From the NCBI RefSeq assembly GCF_001005725.1, contig NZ_LBIC01000001.1, forward strand, positions 770,501 to 834,500: a stretch of 64,000 bases of DNA, given 5' to 3'. Below the pieces are notes generated by a model that ran no database searches, was not told where the DNA came from, and saw only the letters and a list, made by a program, of their open reading frames with translations. The translations under genes were made by a program, and so were the position numbers. How positions within the stretch are numbered: the first letter of the stretch is position 1; each line of letters opens with the position of its first letter. This DNA is from Sphingobium chungbukense (GTDB lineage: Bacteria > Pseudomonadota > Alphaproteobacteria > Sphingomonadales > Sphingomonadaceae). Shown piece by piece: positions 1 to 7,919 of the stretch.

Positions 1-2
1 AT

Positions 3-1007
3 CCGGCTGAAGTGCGGAAGGCCAAGGTTCGCGAGGCAAAGGCCAAATCAGAAGAAACCTTCAAGGCGATCGCCGATGAATGGCTTGCCCGCCTAGAGAT
101 CGAAGGGCGTGCGCCCAAGACGCTCCAGAAGATGCGCTGGCTGCTCGACCTTGCCTATCCACTCATTGGCAACCGACCCATCGCAGACCTCACTGCACCC
201 GAACTGCTGGAAGCCCTCCGCACTATTGAGTTGCGCGGGCGGTATGAGACGGCAAACCGTCTTCGCAGCACCTTCGGCACGATCTTTCGCTACGCGATCG
301 TGACCGGGCGCGCGCAACGGGATGTGGCCGTTGACCTTCGCGGCGCGTTGATAACGCCGAAGCCGCAACACCGGGCGGCGATCCTCGAGCCCAAGGCGCT
401 TGGTGGTCTCCTTCGCGCAGTCGATGCCCATGATGGCCAGCCCACCGTGCGAATCGCGCTCAAGATGCTTCCGCATATGTTCCCTCGGCCCGGTGAACTT
501 CGAATGGCGGAATGGAAGGAATTCGATTTCGAGGCGGCCGTCTGGACCATACCGGCGGCGAAGACGAAGATGCGTCGCCCCCATAAGGTGCCGCTCACGC
601 AGCAGGTCCTGGACATGCTGGCCGAACTGGAACCGATTACCGGCGGCGGCAAATATCTTTTCCCCAGCGTTCGTTCCGCTGATCGACCGATTACCGACAA
701 TACTCTCAATGCCGCGCTGCGACGGCTCGGGTTCGGGAAAGACGAGGTGACGGCTCATGGGTTCCGGGCCACCGCCAGCACGCTTCTGAACGAAATGGGC
801 AAGTGGCATCCGGACGCCATCGAGCGCCAGTTGGCCCATGTGGAATCCAATGATGTTCGGCGAGCCTATGCGCGCGGCACTCACTGGGATGAGCGCGTCA
901 GGATGATGCGGCACTGGTCGAACTACCTTGATGGCTTGCAGGTCGGCGGGAAGGTTCTGAAAGCAAATTTTAGGCGAGAGCAGATTGCTGGCTCCATGTC
1001 CGATTGA
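3..1007 (+). CDS. P4-type tyrosine recombinase/integrase, 5' end outside the window
   Basis: Site-specific recombinase that would integrate or excise the genomic island it borders. The reading frame is open to the left edge (P-A-E-V-R-K-A-K across the first codons), and the usual N-terminal DUF4102 domain lies outside the window, so this is a partial gene and the GTG at 12 is not the real start. Numbering from that GTG, the SAM-like core-binding domain covers about 15-110 and the catalytic domain about 125-310. The tyrosine-recombinase residues are visible: R159 in RPGELR, H249 and R252 in HGFR, H276 in LAH, and the nucleophile Y286 in RRAYAR. Such integrases commonly insert at tRNA genes, so the attachment site is probably just upstream of the window. 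The gene ends in a normal TGA and looks intact. Confidence 0.93.
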   Translation, partial: PAEVRKAKVREAKAKSEETFKAIADEWLARLEIEGRAPKTLQKMRWLLDLAYPLIGNRPIADLTAPELLEALRTIELRGRYETANRLRSTFGTIFRYAIVTGRAQRDVAVDLRGALITPKPQHRAAILEPKALGGLLRAVDAHDGQPTVRIALKMLPHMFPRPGELRMAEWKEFDFEAAVWTIPAAKTKMRRPHKVPLTQQVLDMLAELEPITGGGKYLFPSVRSADRPITDNTLNAALRRLGFGKDEVTAHGFRATASTLLNEMGKWHPDAIERQLAHVESNDVRRAYARGTHWDERVRMMRHWSNYLDGLQVGGKVLKANFRREQIAGSMSD

Positions 1008-1032
1008 TCGGGTACCCCTTACCTTGCAAATT

Positions 1033-1045
1033 AACCTTTAAGGTG
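1033..1045. promoter_or_regulatory. Probable MqsA-type operator upstream of mqsRA
   Basis: The sequence AACCT-TTA-AGGTG lies 10 bp before the toxin start codon. MqsA of E. coli is known to bind palindromes of the form AACCT-N(2-4)-AGGTT, so this site differs from the known operator at one base. It sits where a repressor would block transcription of the toxin-antitoxin pair. Autoregulation is inferred from the match and the position. Confidence 0.7.
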
Positions 1046-1055
1046 TATATCAGCG

Positions 1056-1379
1056 ATGGCGATCAAGCGCATGCCGCATCATGATCTTGAGGCGGTAAAA
1101 TCGAAGTTCGCCCGAGTGAAAACGCTGGAGGCAACGCGCGCAGCTATTATGAGCGCGCGAGCCTTAGGCTATTCGCTCGACAACATCGTTGAAGCGGTTC
1201 AAGCGCTCGAAACCGGAGATTTTGTCAAGTCGGAGACCGCGCATAGTCCGCCGAACTCGAAGATATGGCACGACACCTACTATCTGCCGTGGGATAATCG
1301 TTGGCTCTATCTGAAGTTCGCCGGCGAGACGCTGATCGATGTTGTGCTTACGTCGTTCAAGGAGGCCGTCAATGACTGA
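1056..1379 (+). CDS. mqsR: MqsR-family toxin (type II toxin-antitoxin mRNA interferase)
   Basis: Predicted ribosome-dependent mRNA endonuclease of the RelE/YoeB-like MqsR family. The 107-residue length is close to the family's usual 98. The C-terminal signature matches E. coli MqsR in spacing: KIWHDTYY, then YLKF, then VVLTSFKEA. The N-terminal MPHHDLEAVKSKF block also parallels the start of E. coli MqsR. The toxin gene comes first, as is usual for mqsRA, and its TGA overlaps the antitoxin ATG by 8 bp, so translation is likely coupled. The ATG at 1056 has no clear Shine-Dalgarno sequence. The pair lies directly beside the island integrase and probably stabilises the island. Confidence 0.88.
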   Translation: MAIKRMPHHDLEAVKSKFARVKTLEATRAAIMSARALGYSLDNIVEAVQALETGDFVKSETAHSPPNSKIWHDTYYLPWDNRWLYLKFAGETLIDVVLTSFKEAVND

Positions 1380-1785
1380 AACACGCGTTCATCCTGAGAC
1401 AGGAAAGCTCTTGCGCCGCGATGTTCGGAAGCAAATCGTGGCTTTCGGTTCTTTGTCGCGCACAGTGGATGTGCCCGGCTGGTATCCAGACGATGCAAGT
1501 GATTCCATCCATAGCGGTGAAGATCTCGCCGAGTCTGACCGGGTATTCCGCGATCTGAAGGCTGCCTATGGTGCCCGCGTTCGAAGAATTCGGAGGGACA
1601 AGCTGAAACTAACTCAAGAGGAGGCCGGGCGCCTGATCGGCGGCGGCCGCCGCGCGTTCCAAAAATATGAGAGCGGTGCCACACCGCCTAGCGATGCTGC
1701 GGTGGGCTTGATCGAACTGCTCGATCGCCACCCGGAAGAGTTGGAATTTTTGCGTTCCATTCGTTCGACAGCGCAGACGGGTTGA
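1372..1785 (+). CDS. mqsA: MqsA-type antitoxin, XRE-family, lacking the zinc-binding cysteines
   Basis: Antitoxin and DNA-binding partner of the upstream MqsR. The C-terminal half (about residues 65-135) is an XRE helix-turn-helix with the MqsA-like block LTQEEAGRLIGGGRRAFQKY, followed by PSDAAVGLIELLDRHPEEL, which parallels the E. coli protein. The N-terminal half should hold the toxin-binding domain, but the protein contains no cysteine, so the CxxC...CxxC zinc site of classical MqsA is absent. The ATG at 1372 lies inside the toxin gene, and a longer frame from 1339 is less likely because it runs through toxin coding sequence. The operator at 1033-1045 is the expected target. Confidence 0.82.
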   Translation: MTETRVHPETGKLLRRDVRKQIVAFGSLSRTVDVPGWYPDDASDSIHSGEDLAESDRVFRDLKAAYGARVRRIRRDKLKLTQEEAGRLIGGGRRAFQKYESGATPPSDAAVGLIELLDRHPEELEFLRSIRSTAQTG

Positions 1786-2351
1786 ACGCGCCATCTAGGC
1801 CGTTCGATTGGAAAAGTCTCGCGCCTACTAGCGGTCAGTCCGGTTATGGCCGGGACTGGGACAAAGCGGCCGATCTGGCTGGGCAGCGCGAACGTCAAAT
1901 TTTTCCATTACCCGACATTCGCCAGGTTAGCTTCTCGCGTTTCTGAAGAGGGTAGATCTGGCCGCTCGCGGACCAACAGGTATCGTGATTCATCACTTAG
2001 AAGAAGACATTCTCGCTCCACCTGCGCATTGTGATCGGCTCCCTTCCCCAGCATCCCTTTCGATCCAGCTAAGATATTTTGAACAGAGTGCAGGCCTCGT
2101 GGCATCCGTCCGCCCGTTTAGGGCCTTGTTGGCAAAGCAGGCGCGTCTTTGCGTGACTTATCGGCTGGCCGCTGCCATCCAGGGCTGAGTCATGGAGCAG
2201 GGTTTAAAAATACGATGATCGGGGTGAATTGTGCCGAGCTGGAACGAGGTTCGAATGACGAATGTGTCTTGATGCTTTCATTTACATCCTGCCTCATTGA
2301 GCCTCCGGCTGGTCTCGTCGAGCAACCATCGTCGAGAGCGGTGAGATAGCC
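1786..2351. other. Gene-free spacer between mqsRA and the FAD-protein operon
   Basis: No reading frame here has convincing coding character, and no tRNA, terminator or repeat was recognised. It must hold the promoter of the operon that starts at 2352, but no clear -35/-10 pair could be picked out by eye. Confidence 0.5.
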
Positions 2352-4442
2352 ATGGCGAAGGCCGTTTTGCCATTCGCTGACTGGATCGATTGTGCTCGCG
2401 ATCCCTGCGATCCCAATCAGGAGCGTCTCTACTTCCTCGGCACCTTCGATCGGCGGATCACTTTTTACTCGCAGCAGGTACGCGCGTTGCGGTTGGCACA
2501 CGCGCTCGATCAGACAGGCGCGATATTGCCGTCGCACACTGTCGCGGTGGTCGGTGCCGGCGCGGCGGGCGTGACGATCGCGATGGCGCTAGCGCTGATG
2601 GGGCATGATGTAACGCTCTATGATCCGGCAGATGATATCCTTCATCTGCAAAGCGGCTCCGATCGGTTGCTCCATCCCCATATCTACGAATGGCCGCGCG
2701 TGGGGTCGCTCGACAATCAGGCGGGCCTACCGATCCTGGACTGGACTGCCGGGAGTGGTGCTCAAGTGTGCGCCGCCCTGCAGCAAAGCTTCGGAAGCGC
2801 GCTCGGCCGCCTGTCAGCCAAGCTGCGCTTCAAGCATCGCCACCGGCTCGAGAGGCTCGAACGCCATAACGGAGACTGGCGGCTGACGCTGAAGCACGAA
2901 GGCACCGATGTCCTCCGTATCAAGCAGCATGTCGTTCTCTGTATCGGCTTCGGAGCGGAGCGCGAATGTGGTGGCGTGATACCGACCGATTACTGGAAAC
3001 AGAACGCAATCGGGACCAATGCCAACGAACCCGAAGCACCCGCGAAATATCTCGTCAGCGGGAACGGTGACGGTGGTCTGACTGAACTGCTTCGGCTTCT
3101 GATCACCAATTTCGAGCATGTCGCATTCACACGTTCTTTCTTGGGCATGTTCTCTGGCAATGCTCTTCGCGAAGCCGCCGATATTTCGTTTGAAGGCGCT
3201 GCGGTTGGCGATGATCTGGAAGCCTCATTCCAACTGCATCTGCGTCCAGTCCTCGAAGAGAATGGGATTCTGGATCGCCTGGCTCCGTTATTGCGCCACG
3301 ATCGGCATGTGACGGTTAATAGCAGCGGTCCACTTTACGCTGCCGCCAAAGCTTCGCAGCTAAACCAATGCATGGTGTTCGCGCTCCTGGAGACCGCGAA
3401 GCAGGCGAATCTACCGGTGGTTCGATCTCTCGGCCACATGGACAATGTCGAGCCAGGTGCAGGTGGCGGCATGACCGCAGTTGGAATTGCCAACGGCGGA
3501 AGTCCAGTCACGACCGTCTTCAAACATGTTATAGCCCGTCACGGTCCTGCAAAGGCGGCGCGCTACGAGGCCGCGGACGCGTTTTACGCCGCTCATGAAG
3601 CCTATATGGAGACTCTTCTCAAGGCCCATCCCGATTTCGCGGATCCGCCCGAACTTGCGCCAGAAACGTACGACAGGTTCAGCCTGCTCGCGATCGATGC
3701 GCTCTACGATCCTGCGAGCCGCGCAGGTGCGCTTGCGAGTTTCCACCAGCAGCAGGCCACCATCCATCTTGAGATTGATGCGGCCGCGAATGTCGTGGTC
3801 GAGCGCGGCGACGTTCGTCTGTCGGAAATCGCCGACCAGGCGGAGTTGGTCCCGGAGCAGATGACGGTGCATCTCGATCTGGCACCAGGAAAGCTCGCCA
3901 TCGCCAAGGATCTGGTCAGGTTGAGCCGGGCGAGCAATGGTCGCGTTCGACTTCAGACGCAGTCAGCCCATCAGGTCGAATGGCTCAAATTGTCGGACCA
4001 GATCACGTCCGCAATAGCAGCACCATCCCGCTATCGCTCGCACGAGCTTTACGTGCCAGCATTGGGCGTCGCCATCGACGCCTGCCTCGGGCGTCTGCTG
4101 CACAACCGCCTCGAGCAGATATTCCAGTCCGGCAACTGCCCGACCATCGGCGATGTCGATGCGACCATCCTTTCCCATGTTTCAGCGACCTGGGCGAACT
4201 GGCAGTCGACGCTTGAGGGCAACGAGACGCTGCGTGAGCATGTCTTCCGAATGCTGGCCCACGTCGACACGGCCAATCCGGCGTCCTGGAGCGGGGATCA
4301 TTCCTTGTTGAACAAGCTTGCGAGCGCGATGCTCATGATGTTGGCAACGCACCATGGAAGACCGCTCACTCTCAGCGCGGCCGAGCGCGGCAACATGACG
4401 TTCGATACCGATGCCATCGCGCTCGGGACGGGTGCGAGCTGA
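2352..4442 (+). CDS. FAD/NAD(P)-binding Rossmann protein, first gene of a putative conflict-system operon
   Basis: A 696-residue protein of unknown function. A dinucleotide-binding Rossmann motif is clear at residues 63-90: TVAVVGAGAAG with GAGAAG at 68-73, then an acidic residue in LYD at the end of the second strand. A second glycine-rich segment, VLCIGFGAERE, and the motif YLVSGNGDGGLTE resemble FAD/NAD(P)-binding oxidoreductases. The C-terminal third (about 420-696) is not recognisable and may be a separate partner-binding domain. It is the first gene of an operon with a small ORF, a 214-residue protein and an SMC-like ATPase. ABC three-component systems pair an ABC ATPase with a middle component and a variable effector, so an effector role is possible but is inference. 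The TGA at 4440-4442 overlaps the frame of the next coding segment. Confidence 0.75.
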   Translation: MAKAVLPFADWIDCARDPCDPNQERLYFLGTFDRRITFYSQQVRALRLAHALDQTGAILPSHTVAVVGAGAAGVTIAMALALMGHDVTLYDPADDILHLQSGSDRLLHPHIYEWPRVGSLDNQAGLPILDWTAGSGAQVCAALQQSFGSALGRLSAKLRFKHRHRLERLERHNGDWRLTLKHEGTDVLRIKQHVVLCIGFGAERECGGVIPTDYWKQNAIGTNANEPEAPAKYLVSGNGDGGLTELLRLLITNFEHVAFTRSFLGMFSGNALREAADISFEGAAVGDDLEASFQLHLRPVLEENGILDRLAPLLRHDRHVTVNSSGPLYAAAKASQLNQCMVFALLETAKQANLPVVRSLGHMDNVEPGAGGGMTAVGIANGGSPVTTVFKHVIARHGPAKAARYEAADAFYAAHEAYMETLLKAHPDFADPPELAPETYDRFSLLAIDALYDPASRAGALASFHQQQATIHLEIDAAANVVVERGDVRLSEIADQAELVPEQMTVHLDLAPGKLAIAKDLVRLSRASNGRVRLQTQSAHQVEWLKLSDQITSAIAAPSRYRSHELYVPALGVAIDACLGRLLHNRLEQIFQSGNCPTIGDVDATILSHVSATWANWQSTLEGNETLREHVFRMLAHVDTANPASWSGDHSLLNKLASAMLMMLATHHGRPLTLSAAERGNMTFDTDAIALGTGAS

Positions 4443-4713
4443 TCGGCGGCCGGCTTCTCGCCGATGCATGGACCGAGGCACAGCAATGGGGTGTCGACGC
4501 GCTGATCATCTCATCGAGCGCAGAGATCGAGATCGCCCCGGCGCCCGCCGGGACGGTCTTGAATGGCGGATCGCCCGGCAAGGGATTTGCCGAAGCCAGG
4601 CAAGTTCGCCCCGCCATCATCCAGAATGACAGCCAATGGCGACGGAGGCTTCGCGAAGACTTTGCATCCTGGCAGGCTGCAGTGGCGGCCGAATTCGACG
4701 CGTTCCGTCAACG
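4439..4713 (+). pseudogene. 5' part of a small operon gene interrupted by the IS21-family element
   Basis: Beginning near 4433, the frame shifted relative to the preceding gene becomes strongly protein-like (ELIGGRLLADAWTEAQQWG, then VDALIISSS). It stays open into the insertion sequence. Removing 4714-7235 and one copy of the 9-bp duplication joins it in phase to 7245-7278, giving about 102 residues ending DAFRQRQDEQYSKVAQ. No ATG, GTG or TTG is in frame near its beginning. The CTG at 4439, overlapping the upstream TGA, is the nearest possible start, so the true start is unresolved. The function is unknown; position and size suggest a small adaptor subunit. The insertion replaces the last 11 residues. 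Confidence 0.7.
4705..4713. repeat. Left copy of the IS21 target-site duplication
   Basis: CCGTCAACG occurs here directly before the left inverted repeat and again at 7236-7244 directly after the right one. IS21 elements usually duplicate 4-8 bp, so one base of the 9 may match by chance. Confidence 0.82.
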
Positions 4714-4890
4714 TGTCAAACGGCGTTCAAAAGGGACCCCCGATCGGCGTCGAAGAGGGACCCCTTTTCAGATAATATGATGCTGGTTTGTTGAAGATGG
4801 CCTTGCGCTGCGTGCGGCGGAGGGCGGGCGTAGCCCGACCGGAGGCGCGCGCAGCGCAAGATAGATTTTTGAAGGCGCCGAAGGTGGCTG

Positions 4891-5622
4891 TCAGCTGCGG
4901 TTTTTGAAGCGCCAGCTGTCGTTGCCCGTCTCGACGATATCGCAGTGGTGGGTGACGCGGTCGAGCAGCGCCGTGGTCATCTTGGGATCGCCGAACACGG
5001 TCGGCCATTCGCCGAAGGCGAGGTTCGTGGTGATGATGACGCTGGTCCGCTCATAAAGCTTGCTGATGAGGTGGAACAGCAACTGCCCTCCCGAGCGGGC
5101 GAACGGCAGATAACCGAGCTCGTCGAGAACGATCAGGTCGAGCCGCGACAGCTGCGCCGCCAGGGTCCCGCCTTTGCCGATCCGGGTCTCCTCTTCGAGG
5201 CGTGTCACCAGATCGACGGTGTTGAAGTAGCGGGCGCGAGCGCCCCTTCGCACGACATTGGCGGTGATCGCGATGGCGAGGTGGGTCTTGCCTGTCCCCG
5301 TGCCGCCGACCAGCACGATATTGCGGCGAGGCGGGAGGAAGGAGCCATCGTGAAGGGAGCGGATCATCTCCTCATTGATCGGTGTGCCCTCGAAGCTGAA
5401 CCGCTCCAGGTCCTTCACCACGGGCAGCCTCGCAGCCGTCATCCGATAGCGGATGGAGGCTGCATCCCGGTGGGTCGCCTCAGCACGGAGCAGGTCGGTC
5501 AGTATCTCCATGGTGGTGCGCTTGCGCTGGAGGCCGGTGGTGACCGCCTCGTCGAACGCCGCCGCCATGCCCTTGAGTCCGAGGCCGCGCATCGTGTCGA
5601 TCATATCATGCCGCTGCATCAT
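4891..5622 (-). CDS. istB: IS21 transposition helper ATPase
   Basis: AAA+ ATPase that assists the IstA transposase in target choice and strand transfer. The Walker A motif is GGTGTGKTH and the Walker B motif is LIVLDELGY, with the family-typical YLPF after it. Further conserved pieces include RYFNTVDLV and [12 protein letters not shown]. The chosen start is the ATG pair at 5622/5619 (M-M-Q-R-H-D-M), which overlaps the 3' end of istA by about 17 bp, as is usual in this family. A longer frame to 5649 is possible but unlikely. About 243 residues, normal length. Confidence 0.93.
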   Translation of the reverse strand: MMQRHDMIDTMRGLGLKGMAAAFDEAVTTGLQRKRTTMEILTDLLRAEATHRDAASIRYRMTAARLPVVKDLERFSFEGTPINEEMIRSLHDGSFLPPRRNIVLVGGTGTGKTHLAIAITANVVRRGARARYFNTVDLVTRLEEETRIGKGGTLAAQLSRLDLIVLDELGYLPFARSGGQLLFHLISKLYERTSVIITTNLAFGEWPTVFGDPKMTTALLDRVTHHCDIVETGNDSWRFKNRS

Positions 5623-7120
5623 AGCCTCGCAGCAGATCATAGCGGGCACAGTCGGCGAGCGGAGGATGCTGCAGCATCCGGTCTTCCGAAGTGACGATGC
5701 TGTGGGGTGTCGCCGGCTCGCGGCGCCGGGAGAGGATGTTGAGGATCAGCTCGTCGCTGGCCGTTCCGTTCGCCAACGCTTCGCGCACGGCAGCCTCTAC
5801 CGGCTCCAGGCCATCGGTGAGCACCGCCGAGAGGACCCGCACGAACCTGCGATCGGCCTCGTCCCCGGTGCCGAGCCTTCGCCGTAATCGGTGCAGGGCG
5901 GGCGGCAGATCCCAGTCCTGGAACGGTGCGCCGTTACGCAGCGCGCCGGGCTTGTGCGCGAGGACCGGCAGATAATGCCAGGGATCGTATATCGTGCGGT
6001 TCCGACCGAAGTGGCGCTCATGCTCCCCGACGATCGCATCGCCGCAGCGTATGACGATGCGATCGGCATAGGAGCGCACCTGAACGGTCCGGCGTGCGGC
6101 CGTCGACATGACCGAGTAGCGGTTGCGATCGAAGCTGATGAGGCAGGTGCCGGTGACGGCATGCTCGCTCTCATGGAAGCCGTCGAACGGTGCCAGGATC
6201 GGCTGCAGGGCCGGTCGCTCCATATCCAGCGCCTCGGCGACGGTAATATCCCCGCGTTCGGGATGGGCATGATGCTCGGCCCAGCGCCGGCACTCGGCCT
6301 CCAGCCACCCGTTGAGCTCGGCCAGGCTGGCGAACCGGAGCCGCGGCTGGAAGAAGCGGCCTCGGATTGTCTGGACCTGCTGCTCGACCTGGCCCTTCTC
6401 CCATCCCGCCGCCGGCGAGCAGGCGGTCGGCTCGACCATGTAATGATCGGTCATGATCAGGAAGCGGCGGTTGAACACACGCTCCTTGCCGGTGAACACG
6501 GCCGTCACCGCCGTCTTCATATTATCGTAGATACCGCGTCGCGGCACACCGCCGAAGAACGCGAACGCCCGGGCATGGGCATCGAACAGCATCTCCTGGC
6601 CCTCGCGCGGATAGGCCCGGACATAGGGTGCGCGCGAGTCGCAGAGACGCATATGCGCCACCTTCACCCGCATCGGCTTGCCGGCGATCTCCACATCCTC
6701 GTGGCTCCAGTCGAACTGGTAGGCCTCACCCGGCTGGAAGGTCATCGGGATGAACGCCGGTGCGCCTTCGCCAGCATCCTTCCGCCGCGCAGCACGCCAG
6801 CGCGCCGCATAGCGGCGCACCGCATCATAGGATCCATCGAACCCCTCGCGCACCAGCAGGTCATGGATACGCGTCATCCGTAGCCGATCGCGGCGGCCGC
6901 GACCTTCGTTCTCCTCAAGCAGCGCATCGAGACGATCCTGATAAGGACCGATCCGCGGCAGCGGCTGGACTTTGCGCTGATAGTTGAACGCCGCCTCCGG
7001 CGACCGGATCGCTTTGCGGACGACCTTCCGCGACAAACGAAGGTCACGAGCGATCGCCTTGATCGCCTTACCCGCTGCATGCTCACGCCGAATCCGAACC
7101 ACTGTCTCCACGATCAACAT
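5606..7120 (-). CDS. istA: IS21-family DDE transposase
   Basis: Transposase that cuts and joins the ends of the IS21-family element. The 504-residue protein starts with a helix-turn-helix (about residues 1-45, [20 protein letters not shown]). The rve/DDE integrase core follows at about 120-300, with [11 protein letters not shown] supplying the first aspartate and [10 protein letters not shown] the second. A C-terminal beta-barrel region ([20 protein letters not shown]) follows. The length is normal for IstA and no internal stop or frameshift is present. istB overlaps its 3' end. Confidence 0.94.
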   Translation of the reverse strand: MLIVETVVRIRREHAAGKAIKAIARDLRLSRKVVRKAIRSPEAAFNYQRKVQPLPRIGPYQDRLDALLEENEGRGRRDRLRMTRIHDLLVREGFDGSYDAVRRYAARWRAARRKDAGEGAPAFIPMTFQPGEAYQFDWSHEDVEIAGKPMRVKVAHMRLCDSRAPYVRAYPREGQEMLFDAHARAFAFFGGVPRRGIYDNMKTAVTAVFTGKERVFNRRFLIMTDHYMVEPTACSPAAGWEKGQVEQQVQTIRGRFFQPRLRFASLAELNGWLEAECRRWAEHHAHPERGDITVAEALDMERPALQPILAPFDGFHESEHAVTGTCLISFDRNRYSVMSTAARRTVQVRSYADRIVIRCGDAIVGEHERHFGRNRTIYDPWHYLPVLAHKPGALRNGAPFQDWDLPPALHRLRRRLGTGDEADRRFVRVLSAVLTDGLEPVEAAVREALANGTASDELILNILSRRREPATPHSIVTSEDRMLQHPPLADCARYDLLRGYDAAA

Positions 7121-7235
7121 CCCGTTCTCGCCAACTGATCAAAACCAGTCGGCCGACTAAATCCCCGGGATGAAGGGGTCCTTTTTGCACGCCGATCACC
7201 CCACGAAGGGGGTGCCTATTGCACGCTGATCCTCA

Positions 7236-7244
7236 CCGTCAACG
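7236..7244. repeat. Right copy of the IS21 target-site duplication
   Basis: Second copy of CCGTCAACG, directly after the right end of the element. Its codon phase (cgt-caa) is the same as in the left copy, which is why excision restores the frame. Confidence 0.82.
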
Positions 7245-7278
7245 GCAGGACGAGCAATATAGCAAGGTGGCCCAGTGA
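7236..7278 (+). pseudogene. 3' remnant of the small operon gene interrupted by IS21
   Basis: The frame reads RQRQDEQYSKVAQ and stops at TGA 7276-7278. The stop overlaps the GTG start of the next gene in a GTGA arrangement, which indicates that the interrupted ORF and the 214-residue gene were translationally coupled before the insertion. Confidence 0.72.
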
Positions 7279-7919
7279 CGCCCGATATCCTCCGCGAAAA
7301 GCTCGTCCATTCCGCCGATCTGCTGGGCTGGCCATCGAGCGACGTGCCGGCCTTCGTTTCGGATCATTTTCGTGGTCGCGCCGATGACCCTCGATCAGGA
7401 TTGCCGAAGGGAAGCTTCGGTCTGCGCCTCGGAGCCTACCCTGTCCTGGTCGCGCCCATCACGCTCGCAGACGTCGAGGATATGAAGCGTGCGCTCAGAG
7501 GGCTGCACAGCCAGATGGTTATCGCCCGGTCCTACATGCTACCCGAGGAGGTGATCAACGCGCACATCATGTTGTGCGCAACCGATACGGTCGGCTCCGC
7601 CGACTGGCGGCAGCTTGTCGATCTGGCCGAGCGAGACGAGACCGTTTGCAGGAAGATCATATGGATCCCGCAAGAGGATTCCCTGGAGGCGACCTACAAT
7701 GCGTTCGTTGCGCGCACCTTCCTCGCGACGCCGTGGCTCGCAGCCGAGACCAAGCTCGATGCGCCACTCGATCGCAATCAGGGCCTCGCTCAAAGAACGC
7801 TCGTCCAACACGGTCTGGCTGACGCCGTTGCGGACCGCTGGGTCGCGCTCGCCGAACAATTCGGGGCAGACCCTGACACCCTGGTGGCGCAGCTCGTGCA
7901 GGCCCGGAGCGAAGTATGA
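7275..7919 (+). CDS. 214-residue protein of unknown function, partner of the SMC-like ATPase
   Basis: No family is recognised with certainty. The protein is soluble, without signal peptide or membrane segment. Residues 1-75 hold a compact block (PKGSFGLRLGAYPVLVAP), and residues 85-215 look mostly helical and acidic. It starts with GTG overlapping the stop of the interrupted small ORF. Its own TGA overlaps the ATG of the ATPase gene (ATGA), so it is firmly part of the operon. A mid-sized protein directly before an SMC/Rad50-like ABC ATPase matches the place of a middle component in ABC three-component systems. That is an analogy from gene order, not a sequence match that was checked. Confidence 0.65.
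   Translation: MTPDILREKLVHSADLLGWPSSDVPAFVSDHFRGRADDPRSGLPKGSFGLRLGAYPVLVAPITLADVEDMKRALRGLHSQMVIARSYMLPEEVINAHIMLCATDTVGSADWRQLVDLAERDETVCRKIIWIPQEDSLEATYNAFVARTFLATPWLAAETKLDAPLDRNQGLAQRTLVQHGLADAVADRWVALAEQFGADPDTLVAQLVQARSEV

Larger units (their letters stand above)
4714..7235 (-). mobile_element. IS21-family insertion sequence, 2522 bp, intact
   Basis: The element carries istA and istB in the usual overlapping order on the minus strand. Its ends start with TG and match at 20 of the first 28 positions when the right end is reverse-complemented (shared features include GCGT, CAA, AGG and ACCCCC). A second, internal copy of the terminal repeat follows on each side, at about 4741-4768 and 7180-7208, both containing GATCGGCGT and GGACCCC. 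Multiple terminal repeats are typical of IS21. A 9-bp direct repeat flanks it. It is inserted opposite in orientation to the host operon, so downstream genes may have lost their promoter. Confidence 0.92.

Noticed and set aside
4432..4629. GTG at 4432 as the start of the small operon gene
   Set aside because: It lies in a third frame that gives Arg-rich, non-protein-like sequence and ends at 4629; it does not lead into the restored gene.
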